Below, piece by piece: positions 25,592 to 35,348 of a stretch of DNA of 57,818 nt. The DNA comes from Jidongwangia harbinensis. GTDB lineage: Bacteria; Actinomycetota; Actinomycetes; Mycobacteriales; Micromonosporaceae. Position numbers and translations under genes: made by a program. The stretch is taken from the NCBI RefSeq assembly GCF_020216025.1, contig NZ_JAIWNC010000030.1, forward strand, positions 1-57,818. Direction: 5' to 3'. Positions within the stretch are counted from its first letter, which is position 1. Every line of letters begins with the position of its first letter. The notes beneath the pieces were generated by a model, which worked only from the letters and a program-made list of their open reading frames with translations, was not told where the DNA came from and searched no databases.

Positions 25592-26512
25592 ATGCTGACC
25601 ACGACGCTGCCTTCGGTGACGTGGATCCCCCTTGCCCGCGCCCACGCCGAGCGCGCCGACGACATGACGGCCGGCCATCGCGCCCGCCGGGCGCGCGGTG
25701 AGAAGCACGCGATCGAGGACTTCCTGTACGACTATTACGGCACCCGCCCGGCCCAACTACGCCGCTGGCACCCCGGCGTCGGCACCGGCCTGGCCCCGGC
25801 ACCGGACGGGGTGGCCGAGCACGCCGCCTGGAAGTGGTACCGGACGTTTCCCGACGGCGTGGTCACGCTCGACGTCGAGGCATACCTGGCGGCCCGCGGC
25901 GAGAGCGTGCGCTACATCCACGGCCTGCTCACCGCGACCGCGTCCCGCCCGGTCTTCTCCGGCTGCTTCGGCCTGCACGAGTGGGCCATGGTCTACCGCC
26001 GGCCGGAACACCGCCACCCGCTGCCGCTGCGGCTCGGCCAGGCCGGCACCGACCAGGTGGTGGAGAGCCACCCGATCCGCTGCACCCACTTCGACGCATT
26101 CCGGTTCTTCACCCCGGAGGCGGTCGGCCTCAACCGGCTGCAGCCCACCCGCGCCACCCAGGTCGACCTGGACCAGCCCGGCTGCCTGCACGCGGCGATG
26201 GACTGCCACAAGTGGGCCGGCAAACTCGGCCCGGCGGTGCCCGGCGCGCTGGCGCTGGACTGCTTCGCGCTGGCCGCCGACATCCGGCTGCTCGACATGC
26301 AGGCGTCGCCCTACGACCTGACCTCCTACGGTCACCCGCCGGTGAAGATCGAGACCCCGGAGGGCAAGGCGGAGTACGTGTCCCGCCAGCGCGAGTTCGC
26401 CCGCCGCGCGGCCGGCCTGCGCGCCCGCCTGATCCGCGTCTGCGACGAACTGCTCGGCCCGGCGGCGGCCGCCGAGAACCGCGAAACCGTGGCCCCGTTC
26501 AACCACCGCTGA
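25592..26512 (+). CDS. conserved actinobacterial protein annotated as 3-methyladenine DNA glycosylase
   Basis: A 306-residue protein of a conserved family seen in Streptomyces and relatives, with segments ARRARGEKHAIEDFLYDYY, SGCFGLHEWAMVYR, HFDAFRFFTPEA, QPGCLHAAMDCHKWA and HPPVKIETPEGKAEY. The family is widely labelled 3-methyladenine DNA glycosylase, but I see no helix-hairpin-helix or AAG signature to support that. The many conserved His, Asp and Cys residues would suit a metal enzyme. The start ATG 25592 gives a sensible N-terminus. It is divergent from the ABC-2 operon. Confidence 0.7.
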   Translation: MLTTTLPSVTWIPLARAHAERADDMTAGHRARRARGEKHAIEDFLYDYYGTRPAQLRRWHPGVGTGLAPAPDGVAEHAAWKWYRTFPDGVVTLDVEAYLAARGESVRYIHGLLTATASRPVFSGCFGLHEWAMVYRRPEHRHPLPLRLGQAGTDQVVESHPIRCTHFDAFRFFTPEAVGLNRLQPTRATQVDLDQPGCLHAAMDCHKWAGKLGPAVPGALALDCFALAADIRLLDMQASPYDLTSYGHPPVKIETPEGKAEYVSRQREFARRAAGLRARLIRVCDELLGPAAAAENRETVAPFNHR

Positions 26513-26803
26513 CTCCCTGGTCGCACTGTCGGTGCCCACGTCAGCACCACCCCTGACCCGGCAGATCCGGTCCGAGAGTGGGTGACCGTCCGGCGGTGGT
26601 GCCGGGCACAGACTGCTTCTGGCGGGCGGGCTCTCCTTCCGGGATACGGAAAGTCGCGGAGTCCCACAAATCAGCGACCCGTCATGTCCGAAACGCTGCC
26701 TTGCCCCGGCTTCCGACCCGGCCACCCCACCACGCCCCCGGTCTCGCCCCGCCGACCGCCCGCCCCGGTGGGTGCTGTGCCGGTGTGCGGCCTTGCTCCG
26801 GCG

Positions 26804-26910
26804 AGATCCTGGAGGTCCACACGATTCTCGGAGCCGCAACGCCCCCATAGCGGCCACCGCACTCCAAGTTCTGCCCCAGCCTCCGAGATCTGCCCAGCCT
26901 CCAAGATCTG
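26804..26910. repeat. inverted box module 1 (degenerate CAGATCTTGGAGG)
   Basis: The left arm has AGATCCTGGAGG (26804-26815) and a weak second box near 26823; the right arm has CTCCAAGTTCTG (26862), CCTCCGAGATCTG (26880) and CCTCCAAGATCTG (26898-26910). The centre contains GCCCCCATAGCGGCC. It has the same plan as module 2 but is more diverged. Confidence 0.65.
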
Positions 26911-27130
26911 TGAAGGGTTCCGTCAAGCGGTGACGGGCGTTGGCTTCGAGGAGTCCGCTCGCACCCCTCGTGCCCGGTCACCGTTGACGAGCAACCGCGT
27001 CTTCGCTACTCCGATCTTGTGGCCGTGGAGTCGTATATCGACCACAGCTGCACGACTTCAACCTCACGTCGGCCCCAGACGACCCTTTGCCCCCTTTTTT
27101 TGCGGACGCCACCGCGCATCCCGCGCCATG

Positions 27131-27220
27131 GTGTGCGCAACAGCGGCGCGCTGGGTGCCACAACTCGACGCACCCCCGACGCCCGAGCGCAGCGTGCAGA
27201 GTTACGGCGCACTGGGTGCC
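27131..27220. repeat. 61-bp-period repeat pair related to 20041-20400
   Basis: GTGTGCGCAACAGCGGCGC at 27131 and GCGTGCAGAGTTACGGCGC at 27192 are exactly 61 bp apart, and each is followed by a CTGGGTGCC/ACTGGGTGCC block. Core and period match the array at 20041-20400, so this is a second member of the family. Confidence 0.7.
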
Positions 27221-27295
27221 GGGGAACCACACGCGGCGTCACCCGAACCCGGCGAAACGAGGAACGGCACGCTCGTCGATCTCGCAGCAATCGGC

Positions 27296-27424
27296 CAGAT
27301 CTTGGAGGGAAGAGCAGATCTTGGAGGGAAGAGCAGATCTTGGAGGCAGCACGCCCTCATGGGGGCCATTTCGCTCCAAGAATCTCCTCGCCCTCCAAGA
27401 TCTGGCGTGCGCCTCCAAGATCTG
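27296..27424. repeat. inverted box module 2 (CAGATCTTGGAGG x3, loop, x3)
   Basis: Three CAGATCTTGGAGG boxes at 27296, 27315 and 27334 (19-bp unit) face two perfect inverted boxes CCTCCAAGATCTG at 27392 and 27412 and one degenerate box at 27374. A 27-base centre includes GCCCTCATGGGGGCC. Folded, it could make a long multi-box hairpin. Confidence 0.8.
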
Positions 27425-27603
27425 CCACGCAAACGCCGCGTACCGGACAGTCAAGCGCTCCGCAGACGGGTGCCCGGTCAGGGGCGCTCCCCCGTCCCCC
27501 ACGCGCCCGGGCGAGGAAGTCCCGGCGGATGCGTGCGCCTCGCCCGAAATGTCACCTCGCGGCCTCAGTGGAACACCACGGTGCCTGTCGGAGGCCCATA
27601 ACC

Positions 27604-27645
27604 GCATTGGTGTGCCAGTGGAGCGCTCCACTGGCACACCAATGC
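27604..27645 (-). terminator. 42-bp perfect palindrome after arfB
   Basis: Each arm is 21 bp (GCATTGGTGTGCCAGTGGAGC and its exact complement, listed here only as the left arm's first 20: GCATTGGTGTGCCAGTGGAG), with no loop or mismatch, beginning 8 bp after the arfB stop. It probably acts as a terminator; such perfection is also typical of protein-binding or mobile-element ends. Confidence 0.75.
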
Positions 27646-27652
27646 CGAACCG

Positions 27653-28090
27653 TCAGTCGGAGTCGGCGCGGCGGTTGCGCTTGGTCTGGCCCCGGCGCTT
27701 CTTCTCGGCGATGCGGCGCTCCACCGCCCCGCGCGACGGCCGGGTCGCCCGCCGGGCCCGTTGCGGCGGGGCGATCGCGTCCGCGACCAGCGCGGCCAGC
27801 CGGGCCGCCGCCGCCTCCCGATTGCGCAACTGGGACCGGTGCTCCGAGGCCGTCACCGTGAGCACGCCGTTGACCAGGCGCCGTCCCAGCCGTTCCACCG
27901 CCCGGTCCCGCAGCACCGGCGGCAGCATCTCGGACCCGGTCAGGTCCCAGGACAGCTCGACCCGCGAGTCGGTGGTGTTCACACCCTGCCCGCCGGGACC
28001 GCTGGACCGGGAGAAACGCCACGAGAGTTCCGCGGCGGGGATGGTCAGCCGCTCACTCACCTGCACGTCGTCCGGCACGCCGCCCAGCAT
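27653..28090 (-). CDS. arfB: alternative ribosome-rescue factor ArfB (peptidyl-tRNA hydrolase)
   Basis: A 145-residue RF-1-like domain protein. The catalytic GGQ is at residues 33-35 (SSGPGGQGVNTTDSRVEL), and the C-terminus is a basic tail (RRIAEKKRRGQTKRNRR) that enters the empty mRNA channel of stalled ribosomes. It releases peptides from ribosomes stalled without a stop codon. It starts at ATG 28090, and a 42-bp palindrome follows the stop. Confidence 0.93.
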   Translation of the reverse strand: MLGGVPDDVQVSERLTIPAAELSWRFSRSSGPGGQGVNTTDSRVELSWDLTGSEMLPPVLRDRAVERLGRRLVNGVLTVTASEHRSQLRNREAAAARLAALVADAIAPPQRARRATRPSRGAVERRIAEKKRRGQTKRNRRADSD

Positions 28091-28175
28091 GGCACCGTCG
28101 CCCCGGACCCGGCCACCGGGTTAGCCGGACCAGGAGTCGGCCGCCCGGCAAAGGCCGAGCCCGGGCCCGCCCGGT

Positions 28176-29408
28176 CTAGCGGGGCCAGGGGTTGGTGTCC
28201 GGCGGCGGGACGTCGTCGGTCCGGTCCGGAGCCGGCAACCAGAGGACGAACGTGCTGCCTACGCCGAGCGTCGAGTGTGCGGCCACCTGCCCGCCGTGCG
28301 ACTCCACGATCTGCCGGACGATGGCGAGTCCGAGCCCGGTCCGGCGTTCCCGCGAGCGCACCGGCGCGTTACCGGGGGCGCGCCAGAAGCGGTCGAACAC
28401 CCGGGACAGGTGGTCCGGCGCGATGCCCGGTCCCTGGTCCGCGACCACCAGCCAGAGCCACGACCCGGTACGCCCACCGGCGATCGTGACGGTGCTGGCC
28501 GACGGCGCCAGGCGTACCGCGTTGGACAGCAGGTTGCCGACCGCCCGGCGCAGGGCGTCGTGGTCGCCGATGAGGCGCAGGCCCTCGTCCACGTCGTAGG
28601 CGAACGACACCCGCTCCGAGCCGTACTCCTCGCCCGCCTCCCGGGCCACCGTGGCCAGGTACACGTCGGCGTCCGGCACCGCGTCGGAGTCCCGGCGGGC
28701 CGTGGCGAGCAGGTCCTCGACGAGGCGGGACATCCGGGTGGTGGCCCGGTCCACCACGGCGACCGCCCGGGTGCGTTCCTCCGGCGAGGCGTCCGGCGCG
28801 GTCAGCGAGGCGTCCAGGTTGGTACGGATGATGGCGAGCGGGCTGCGCAGTTCGTGCGAGGCGTCGTCGATGAGCTGCCGCTGCGACTGGAAGGCGTGGT
28901 CGAGCCGTTCCAGCATGGAGTCGATGGTGTCGGCCAGGTCGCGGAGTTCGTCGTGGGGGCCGTCCAGGTTGATCCGCCGGGACAGGTCGGTGGCCTGGAT
29001 GTCGCGGGCGGTCCGGGCGATCGCGCCGACCGGTCGCAGGGCCCGGCCGGACAGCACCCAGCCGATGCCCAGGCTGGCGACGAAGAGGCCGCCGAGCGCC
29101 ATCAGCGAGTAGTTCCGCAGATTCTGCAGGGTGTTGTAGTTGACCGCGGCCTCGATCTGGCTGATCTCGGCCACCGTGGTGAACCCGACCGGCCGGTAGT
29201 TCTCGTAGATCTTGGCCCGTTGTGCGGTGATCGGCTGTGGGTCGGTGGACTGGGCCACCGCGAAGTAGGTGATGGCCAGTGTGGCGGCGGCCAGCGCGAA
29301 CAGCAGCAGCGAGTAGAGCACGGTCAGCCGGAACCGGATGGACCGCAGGATCGGCGGCCGGGCCATCCAGCTCCGGATCATCCGGGCGCGCAGCATCCGG
29401 GGGCTCAC
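28176..29408 (-). CDS. sensor histidine kinase
   Basis: A 410-residue membrane kinase: two transmembrane helices (about 20-45 and 95-118) enclosing a small sensor loop, a HAMP domain, a HisKA domain with phospho-acceptor His185 (DDASHELRSPL), and a HATPase with N box NLLSNAVR, G1 DQGPGIAP and G2 GLGLAIV. Its GTG overlaps the response regulator stop by GTGA, so the pair is translationally coupled. The signal is unknown; the neighbouring protease and BatA-like genes suggest an envelope function. Confidence 0.95.
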   Translation of the reverse strand: MSPRMLRARMIRSWMARPPILRSIRFRLTVLYSLLLFALAAATLAITYFAVAQSTDPQPITAQRAKIYENYRPVGFTTVAEISQIEAAVNYNTLQNLRNYSLMALGGLFVASLGIGWVLSGRALRPVGAIARTARDIQATDLSRRINLDGPHDELRDLADTIDSMLERLDHAFQSQRQLIDDASHELRSPLAIIRTNLDASLTAPDASPEERTRAVAVVDRATTRMSRLVEDLLATARRDSDAVPDADVYLATVAREAGEEYGSERVSFAYDVDEGLRLIGDHDALRRAVGNLLSNAVRLAPSASTVTIAGGRTGSWLWLVVADQGPGIAPDHLSRVFDRFWRAPGNAPVRSRERRTGLGLAIVRQIVESHGGQVAAHSTLGVGSTFVLWLPAPDRTDDVPPPDTNPWPR

Positions 29409-30100
29409 GCCGCCTCCCGGAGCCGGTAGCCGCGTCCCACCACCGTTTCGATCCAGCCGTCGCCGAGCTTGCGCCGCAGCGTGCCGACGGTGACCCGGAC
29501 GGTCTGGGTGAACGGGTCGGCGTTCTCGTCCCAGACGTGCTCGAGCAGTTCCTCGCTGGAGACCACCCGGCCGGCCCGGGTCATCAGGTACTCCAGGACG
29601 GCGAACTCCTTCGGCGTGAGGGTCAGTTCGGCGCCGGCCATCGACGCCCGGTGCCGGGCGCTGTCCAGGCGCAGCGGGCCCACGGTCAGCACCGCGGAGG
29701 TGCCGGCGGTGTCCCGCCGCAGCAGCGCGCGGACCCGGGCCAGCAGTTCGGCCAGCGCGAACGGCTTCACCAGGTAGTCGTCCGCGCCCTCGTCCAGGCC
29801 GCGTACCCGATCGTCCAGGGCGCCCCGCGCGGTGAGCATGAGCACCCGGAGGTCGCCGTCGCCGGGCGTCTCCACCTCGCCGTTGCGCAGCGACCGGCAC
29901 AGCGTGAACCCGTCGCCGTCCGGCAGGTTGATGTCGAGCAGCATCAGGTCGTACTCGTTGACGGTCAGCCGGTCGTACGCCTCCGCCGCGTCGGCGGCGA
30001 CGTCCACCGCGTACCCGGTCCTGGCCAGCCCCACCCGCAGGCCCTCGGCCAGGTCCTCCTCGTCCTCCACCACCAGCAGCCGCATCTTTCGACTATCCAC
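29405..30100 (-). CDS. OmpR-family response regulator
   Basis: A 231-residue regulator: receiver domain with acidic pair EDEED near residue 12, phospho-acceptor Asp56 (LLDINLPDGDG) and switch Lys (YLVKPF), then a winged-helix DNA-binding domain (LTPKEFAVLEYLM, GYRLREA). GTG 30100 would overlap the protease gene by 8 bp; ATG 30085 is the alternative start. It sits between its kinase and an S1C protease. Confidence 0.96.
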   Translation of the reverse strand: MDSRKMRLLVVEDEEDLAEGLRVGLARTGYAVDVAADAAEAYDRLTVNEYDLMLLDINLPDGDGFTLCRSLRNGEVETPGDGDLRVLMLTARGALDDRVRGLDEGADDYLVKPFALAELLARVRALLRRDTAGTSAVLTVGPLRLDSARHRASMAGAELTLTPKEFAVLEYLMTRAGRVVSSEELLEHVWDENADPFTQTVRVTVGTLRRKLGDGWIETVVGRGYRLREAA

Positions 30101-30977
30101 GGTTGATCAGGGTGTCGGCCACCTGGCGGGCCCGTTCGACCGGAATCGCGAAGCCGATGCCGATCGAACCGCCGCCCTCCAGGGTCGCGATGGCGGTGTT
30201 CACCCCGACCACCTCGCCGCGCGCGTTCACCAGCGGACCGCCGGAGTTGCCGGGGTTGATGGAGGCGTCGGTCTGCACCGCGGTCTGGCGTACCTGGCCG
30301 CCGAGCCGGACCTGGCGGTCGAGCGCGCTGATGATGCCGGCGGTGACCGTGCCGGTGAGGCCGAGCGGGGAGCCGACGGCGAGCACCGGTTCGCCGACCC
30401 GGGTGGCGTTCGGGTCGGCCGCGCGCAACGGCTGCAGCGCGGTGGACGCCTCCACCCGCAGCACCGCGATGTCGCTGTTCGGGTCGCGGCCGACCACCTC
30501 GGCGGTGAGGCGGCGGCCGTCCGAACCGACCACCGAGATCCGTCCGCCGCTGCCGGCCGCGGCCACCACGTGGCTGTTGGTGACGATGTGGCCGCGGCTG
30601 TCGAACACGAAGCCGGAGCCGGAACCGCCGCCGGACGCGCCGCGTACCTGGATGGAGACCACCCCGGGCAACGCCCGGGCGGCCGCGCCCACCAGGTCGG
30701 ACGGCACGCCCGGCGGCGGCGGTGCGGACGTCTCGGCGGCGGACGTGGACGCCGGGTCGCCGGCGCCGCCGGCCAGGTATCCGGCCGCGCCTCCGCTGCC
30801 GGCGGCGACCGCGACCACGGCGGTCCCGGCCGCCGCGACGATCGGCCAGCGCCGGGCCGGCCCGGCCGCGGCGTGCGCCGGGCCGGTCGACGGCCCCGCG
30901 GCCGCCGCACCGGCCGGAACGCCGGGTGAGACGAACTCCGGTCCGCGCGGTTCCCCGCCGAGTCCTGGATACGTCAT
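30093..30977 (-). CDS. membrane-anchored HtrA-like serine protease without PDZ
   Basis: A 294-residue S1C protease: Pro/Ala-rich cytoplasmic start, one transmembrane helix (about 44-68), then a trypsin-like domain with the complete triad His136 (VTNSHVV), Asp169 (NSDIAVL) and Ser245 (GNSGGPL). The chain ends right after the protease domain, so the PDZ domain of HtrA/DegP is missing. It likely acts outside the membrane in quality control or signalling. ATG 30977 with GGAGA is preferred over GTG 30989. Confidence 0.92.
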   Translation of the reverse strand: MTYPGLGGEPRGPEFVSPGVPAGAAAAGPSTGPAHAAAGPARRWPIVAAAGTAVVAVAAGSGGAAGYLAGGAGDPASTSAAETSAPPPPGVPSDLVGAAARALPGVVSIQVRGASGGGSGSGFVFDSRGHIVTNSHVVAAAGSGGRISVVGSDGRRLTAEVVGRDPNSDIAVLRVEASTALQPLRAADPNATRVGEPVLAVGSPLGLTGTVTAGIISALDRQVRLGGQVRQTAVQTDASINPGNSGGPLVNARGEVVGVNTAIATLEGGGSIGIGFAIPVERARQVADTLINRG

Positions 30978-30994
30978 GATGCTCTCCACTCCTG

Positions 30995-31945
30995 TCAGGG
31001 CAGCCGGGCGAACCAGACCATCGAGGCGACCGCGGCCAGCGCCGCGAGCACCAGACCGATACCGATGAAGCGGGCCGAGACGTCCTGCTGCTCGGTCTCG
31101 TAGCCCACCGAGCTGCCGATGTCGGCGTACGCGTTGCGCAGTTCCGCGGCGCTGCCCGCCTCGAAGTAGTTGCCGCCGGTGGCACCCGCCACCGACTGCA
31201 GCGTCTCGCCGTCCACCGGCACCGGCTGCGCGCCGCCGATCGTGCCGGACTCGGTGCCGAAGGCGATCGCGTCCACCGGCACGCCCAGTTCGCTGGCCAG
31301 TCCGGCGGCCTGGTTCGGGTCCTGCCCGGCGGTGTTGGCGCCGTCGGACAGCACCACGACCCGGGCCGGCGGGGTGTCCTCGCCGGCGTTCGCGTCCAGC
31401 GTGCGGATCTGGTCCAGCGACGTGGCGATGGCGTCACCGATCGCCGTGCCGGCCCGGCCGGCCGCGCCTTCGGACAGCCGGTCGATGCCCGCGTTCACCG
31501 CACCGCGGTCGGTCACCGGCGGGACGAACACCGAGGCGCTGCCGGCGAAGCCGACCAGGCCGACGTTGAACTCCTCGGGCAGGTTCGCCACGAACTCGCG
31601 GGCCGCGGCCTTCGCGGCGGTGAGCCGGTCCGGCTCCACGTCGGCCGCCAGCATGGACCGGGACACGTCCACCGCGACCAGAACGGTGGCCCGTTCCCGG
31701 GGCACCCGGACGTCGTCCATCGGCCGGGCGAAACCGACGACGAGCAACGCCAGCATGGCGAGGAACAGGCCGGCCGGCACGTGCCGGCGCCACTGCGGGC
31801 GCTTCGGCGCGACCCGGTCGAGCAACTTCAGATTGGTGAAACGGACGGCGTAGCGGCTGCGGCGGCGTTGCAGGACGACGTACGCGACGGCGAGCGCCGC
31901 GACCGCCGCGAGAAGCCACAGCCGTTCCGGACTCTGCCAACTCAC
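30995..31945 (-). CDS. VWA-domain membrane protein (BatA-like)
   Basis: A 316-residue protein with an N-terminal membrane region (about 7-23 and 55-75), a von Willebrand A domain with MIDAS motif DVSRSM and downstream DGANTAG, and a C-terminal helix (about 292-312). Genes of this type travel with DUF58 and MoxR genes; the system is thought to act in complex assembly or stress resistance. It overlaps the DUF58 gene by 4 bp (GTG 31945). Confidence 0.92.
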   Translation of the reverse strand: MSWQSPERLWLLAAVAALAVAYVVLQRRRSRYAVRFTNLKLLDRVAPKRPQWRRHVPAGLFLAMLALLVVGFARPMDDVRVPRERATVLVAVDVSRSMLAADVEPDRLTAAKAAAREFVANLPEEFNVGLVGFAGSASVFVPPVTDRGAVNAGIDRLSEGAAGRAGTAIGDAIATSLDQIRTLDANAGEDTPPARVVVLSDGANTAGQDPNQAAGLASELGVPVDAIAFGTESGTIGGAQPVPVDGETLQSVAGATGGNYFEAGSAAELRNAYADIGSSVGYETEQQDVSARFIGIGLVLAALAAVASMVWFARLP

Positions 31946-32921
31946 GTGGTGCTCCCTTGGACTCTCGCCCGGCCGGCCCGGGTCAGCCGGCGCTGGGCGT
32001 GGACGTGGCGGACGATGTCGGCGATCCAGTCCCGGTCCGTCCGCAACGGCAGGTGCTGGGCGCCGGCCCGGCGGATCGCCGCGGCGATGGTGGCCTGCTG
32101 GGTACGGGCCGCGTCGGCGTACCGCTCGCGGAGCCGGCGGCCGGCCGTGGACACCTCGCGGCGCCGCCCGGTCTCCGGGTCGACGAGCGTGAGCAGCCCC
32201 ACGTCCGGCAGTTCGTGTTCGCGCGGGTCGGTGACCTGGACGGCGAGGACCTGGTGGCGGGCGGCGAGCCGGCGCAGCGGCCGTTCCCAGTCGGGTGCCG
32301 CGGGGCCGAGTCCGTCGGCGTCCAGCCCGTCCAGGAAGTCGCTGACGACCACCACCACGCCCCGGCGGCGGATCGCGCGGTGCGCCCCCTCCACCGCGTC
32401 GGCCAGCGACACTCCGGTGGTCGCGGCCGGACCCCGGGGCACGGCCAGCAGTGTGCGGAGCATGCCGAGCAGATGGGTACGCCCGGTACGCGCCGGAAAC
32501 CGCCGCACGCCGTCCGGCCCGAGCAGGTACCCGCCGAGCCGGTTGCCGGCACCCGCGGTGAGGAAGCCGACCGCGGCCACCGCCGCCACGGCCAGTTCCC
32601 GCTTCTCGAACTCGGCGGTGCCGAAGTCCATGCTGGGCGTGCCGTCCACCAGCACCCAGGTGGCCAGCTCCCGGTCCGCGTCCACGGTGCGCACGTGCGG
32701 CACGGTGGTGCGGGCGGTGACCGACCAGTCCATCCGGCGTACCTCGTCCTCGCCGGCGTGGTATTCGCGGCTGCCCGCCGGCTCGCTGCCCGGACCGGGC
32801 AGCAGGCCGAGGTACCGGCCCTGCAGCATCCCGTCGAGGCGGCGGGTCACGGCCAGTTCCAGCCGGCGCAGCCGGCGTTCCGGCGCCAGTTCGTTGATCG
32901 ACGCACCCTGGTCCATCGCCG

Positions 32922-32925
<4 letters not shown>
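31942..32925 (-). CDS. DUF58-domain protein
   Basis: A 327-residue protein with the DUF58 signature YHAGEDEVRRMDWSVTARTTVPHVRT, followed by a degenerate VWA-like fold (VLVDGTPSMDFG, VVVSDFLDGLD). It is the middle gene of a moxR-DUF58-VWA operon with 4-bp overlaps on both sides. Its biochemical role is unknown. Confidence 0.93.
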
Positions 32926-33932
<1,007 letters not shown>

Positions 33933-34034
33933 CTGTGTGTCCCCTCGGGTCGCGGATCGGGCGGGCGGCGGCCCGCCCGGTGTGACCAGGACACCAAGAG
34001 CGACCGAAAGCGGAGCGAAGGAAGGAATACTGGG

Positions 34035-35348
34035 GTGGTGACGTCGACATCCACGCCGGTCGAGACCGGCTATCCGTGGCCCATCGAGACCACGCGCCTG
34101 AACAACGGGCTCCGCGTGGTCGTGAGCGAGGACCGGAGCGCACCGGTCGTCTGCGTGAACCTGTGGTACGACGTGGGCTCGCGGCACGAGCCGGAGGGAC
34201 AGACCGGCTTCGCGCACCTCTTCGAGCACCTGATGTTCGAGGGCTCGGTCCACGTGCAGAAGACCGAGCACATGCGCCTGGTCCAGGGCAACGGCGGCTC
34301 GCTGAACGCGACCACGAATCCGGACCGGACGAACTACTTCGAGACGATGCCCTCGGAGCATCTGGAACTCGCGATCTGGCTGGAGGCCGACCGGATGGGC
34401 GGGCTGGTGCCGGCGCTCACCCAGGAGACGCTCGACAACCAGCGCGAGGTGGTCAAGAACGAGAGACGCCAGCGGTACGACAACGTGCCGTACGGCGACG
34501 CGTGGCTGCGCCTGTTACCGCTGCTGTATCCGCCCGGCCATCCGTACCATCACGCCACGATCGGGTCGATGGAGGACCTGAACGCGGCCGGCCTGGAGAC
34601 CTTCCGGGCGTTCCACCGGCAGTACTACGCGCCGAACAACGCGGTGCTGACCGTGGTCGGCGACACCAGCGCGGCCGAGGTGTTCGCGCTCGCGGACAAG
34701 TACTTCGGCGCCCTGGAACCGGTCCCCGACATCCCGCCCGCACCGAACGGTCACCTCACCGGCCCGGCCGAGCACCCGGCCCGCCAGACCGTGACCGGTA
34801 AGGTCCCGGCGCCGCGGATCTACCTGTCGCACCGGACCCACCCGTTCGGCTCGGCCGGCTACGACACCGTCACGGTGCTCGCCACCGTCCTGGGCAGCGG
34901 CCGCGGCAGCCGGCTCTACCAGCGGCTGGCCGACGGCGCCCGGATCGCCCAGCCGGACTACGTCGGCGCGTACGGCGTCGACCTGGCGCACGCACCCGCG
35001 CCGCTGATCATCACGGCCACCGCCAAGGACGGCGTGGACGCGGCGACCCTGGAGGCCGGGCTGGCCGAGGTGGTCGACGGCCTGGCCACCGAGCCGGTCA
35101 CCGAGGCCGAACTCGAACGCGCCAAGGCCCTGCTCACCACGTCGTGGTGGCGTCAACTGTCCACCGTGGGCGGTCGCGCCGACACCCTGGGCCGGTACGC
35201 CACCCAGTTCGGCGATCCGGCCAGTGCCGGTTACCGGCTGCCCGGCTGGCAGGCCGTCACCGCCGGCGACATCGCCGACGTGGCCGCGCAGACGCTGCAG
35301 CCGTCGTCCCGCGTCACCCTCACCTACCTGCCGGGAGACCACTCGTGA
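34035..35348 (+). CDS. M16-family zinc metallopeptidase (catalytic subunit)
   Basis: A 437-residue peptidase with the inverted zinc motif HLFEH (His61, Glu64, His65) and the downstream glutamate region NQREVVKNERRQRYDN. No signal peptide is seen, so it is probably cytoplasmic. It starts at one of two adjacent GTG codons (34035 or 34038) behind AAGGA. Its stop overlaps the next M16 gene (GTGA), and the two should form a heterodimer like mitochondrial processing peptidase. Confidence 0.93.
   Translation: MVTSTSTPVETGYPWPIETTRLNNGLRVVVSEDRSAPVVCVNLWYDVGSRHEPEGQTGFAHLFEHLMFEGSVHVQKTEHMRLVQGNGGSLNATTNPDRTNYFETMPSEHLELAIWLEADRMGGLVPALTQETLDNQREVVKNERRQRYDNVPYGDAWLRLLPLLYPPGHPYHHATIGSMEDLNAAGLETFRAFHRQYYAPNNAVLTVVGDTSAAEVFALADKYFGALEPVPDIPPAPNGHLTGPAEHPARQTVTGKVPAPRIYLSHRTHPFGSAGYDTVTVLATVLGSGRGSRLYQRLADGARIAQPDYVGAYGVDLAHAPAPLIITATAKDGVDAATLEAGLAEVVDGLATEPVTEAELERAKALLTTSWWRQLSTVGGRADTLGRYATQFGDPASAGYRLPGWQAVTAGDIADVAAQTLQPSSRVTLTYLPGDHS

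Larger units (their letters stand above)
26513..27603. other. 1.1-kb gene-free island of repeats
   Basis: No open frame here has a ribosome site, a plausible start or recognisable domains; long frames on both strands are low-complexity shadows. The interval holds two CAGATCTTGGAGG modules (26804 and 27296) and a 61-bp-period repeat pair (27131). The first part (26513-26800) shows no structure I can name. Confidence 0.65.

Noticed and set aside
26582..27861. Several long overlapping frames in the repeat island
   Set aside because: Low-complexity translations over repeat boxes, no ribosome site, no domain, and some run into arfB on the other strand.
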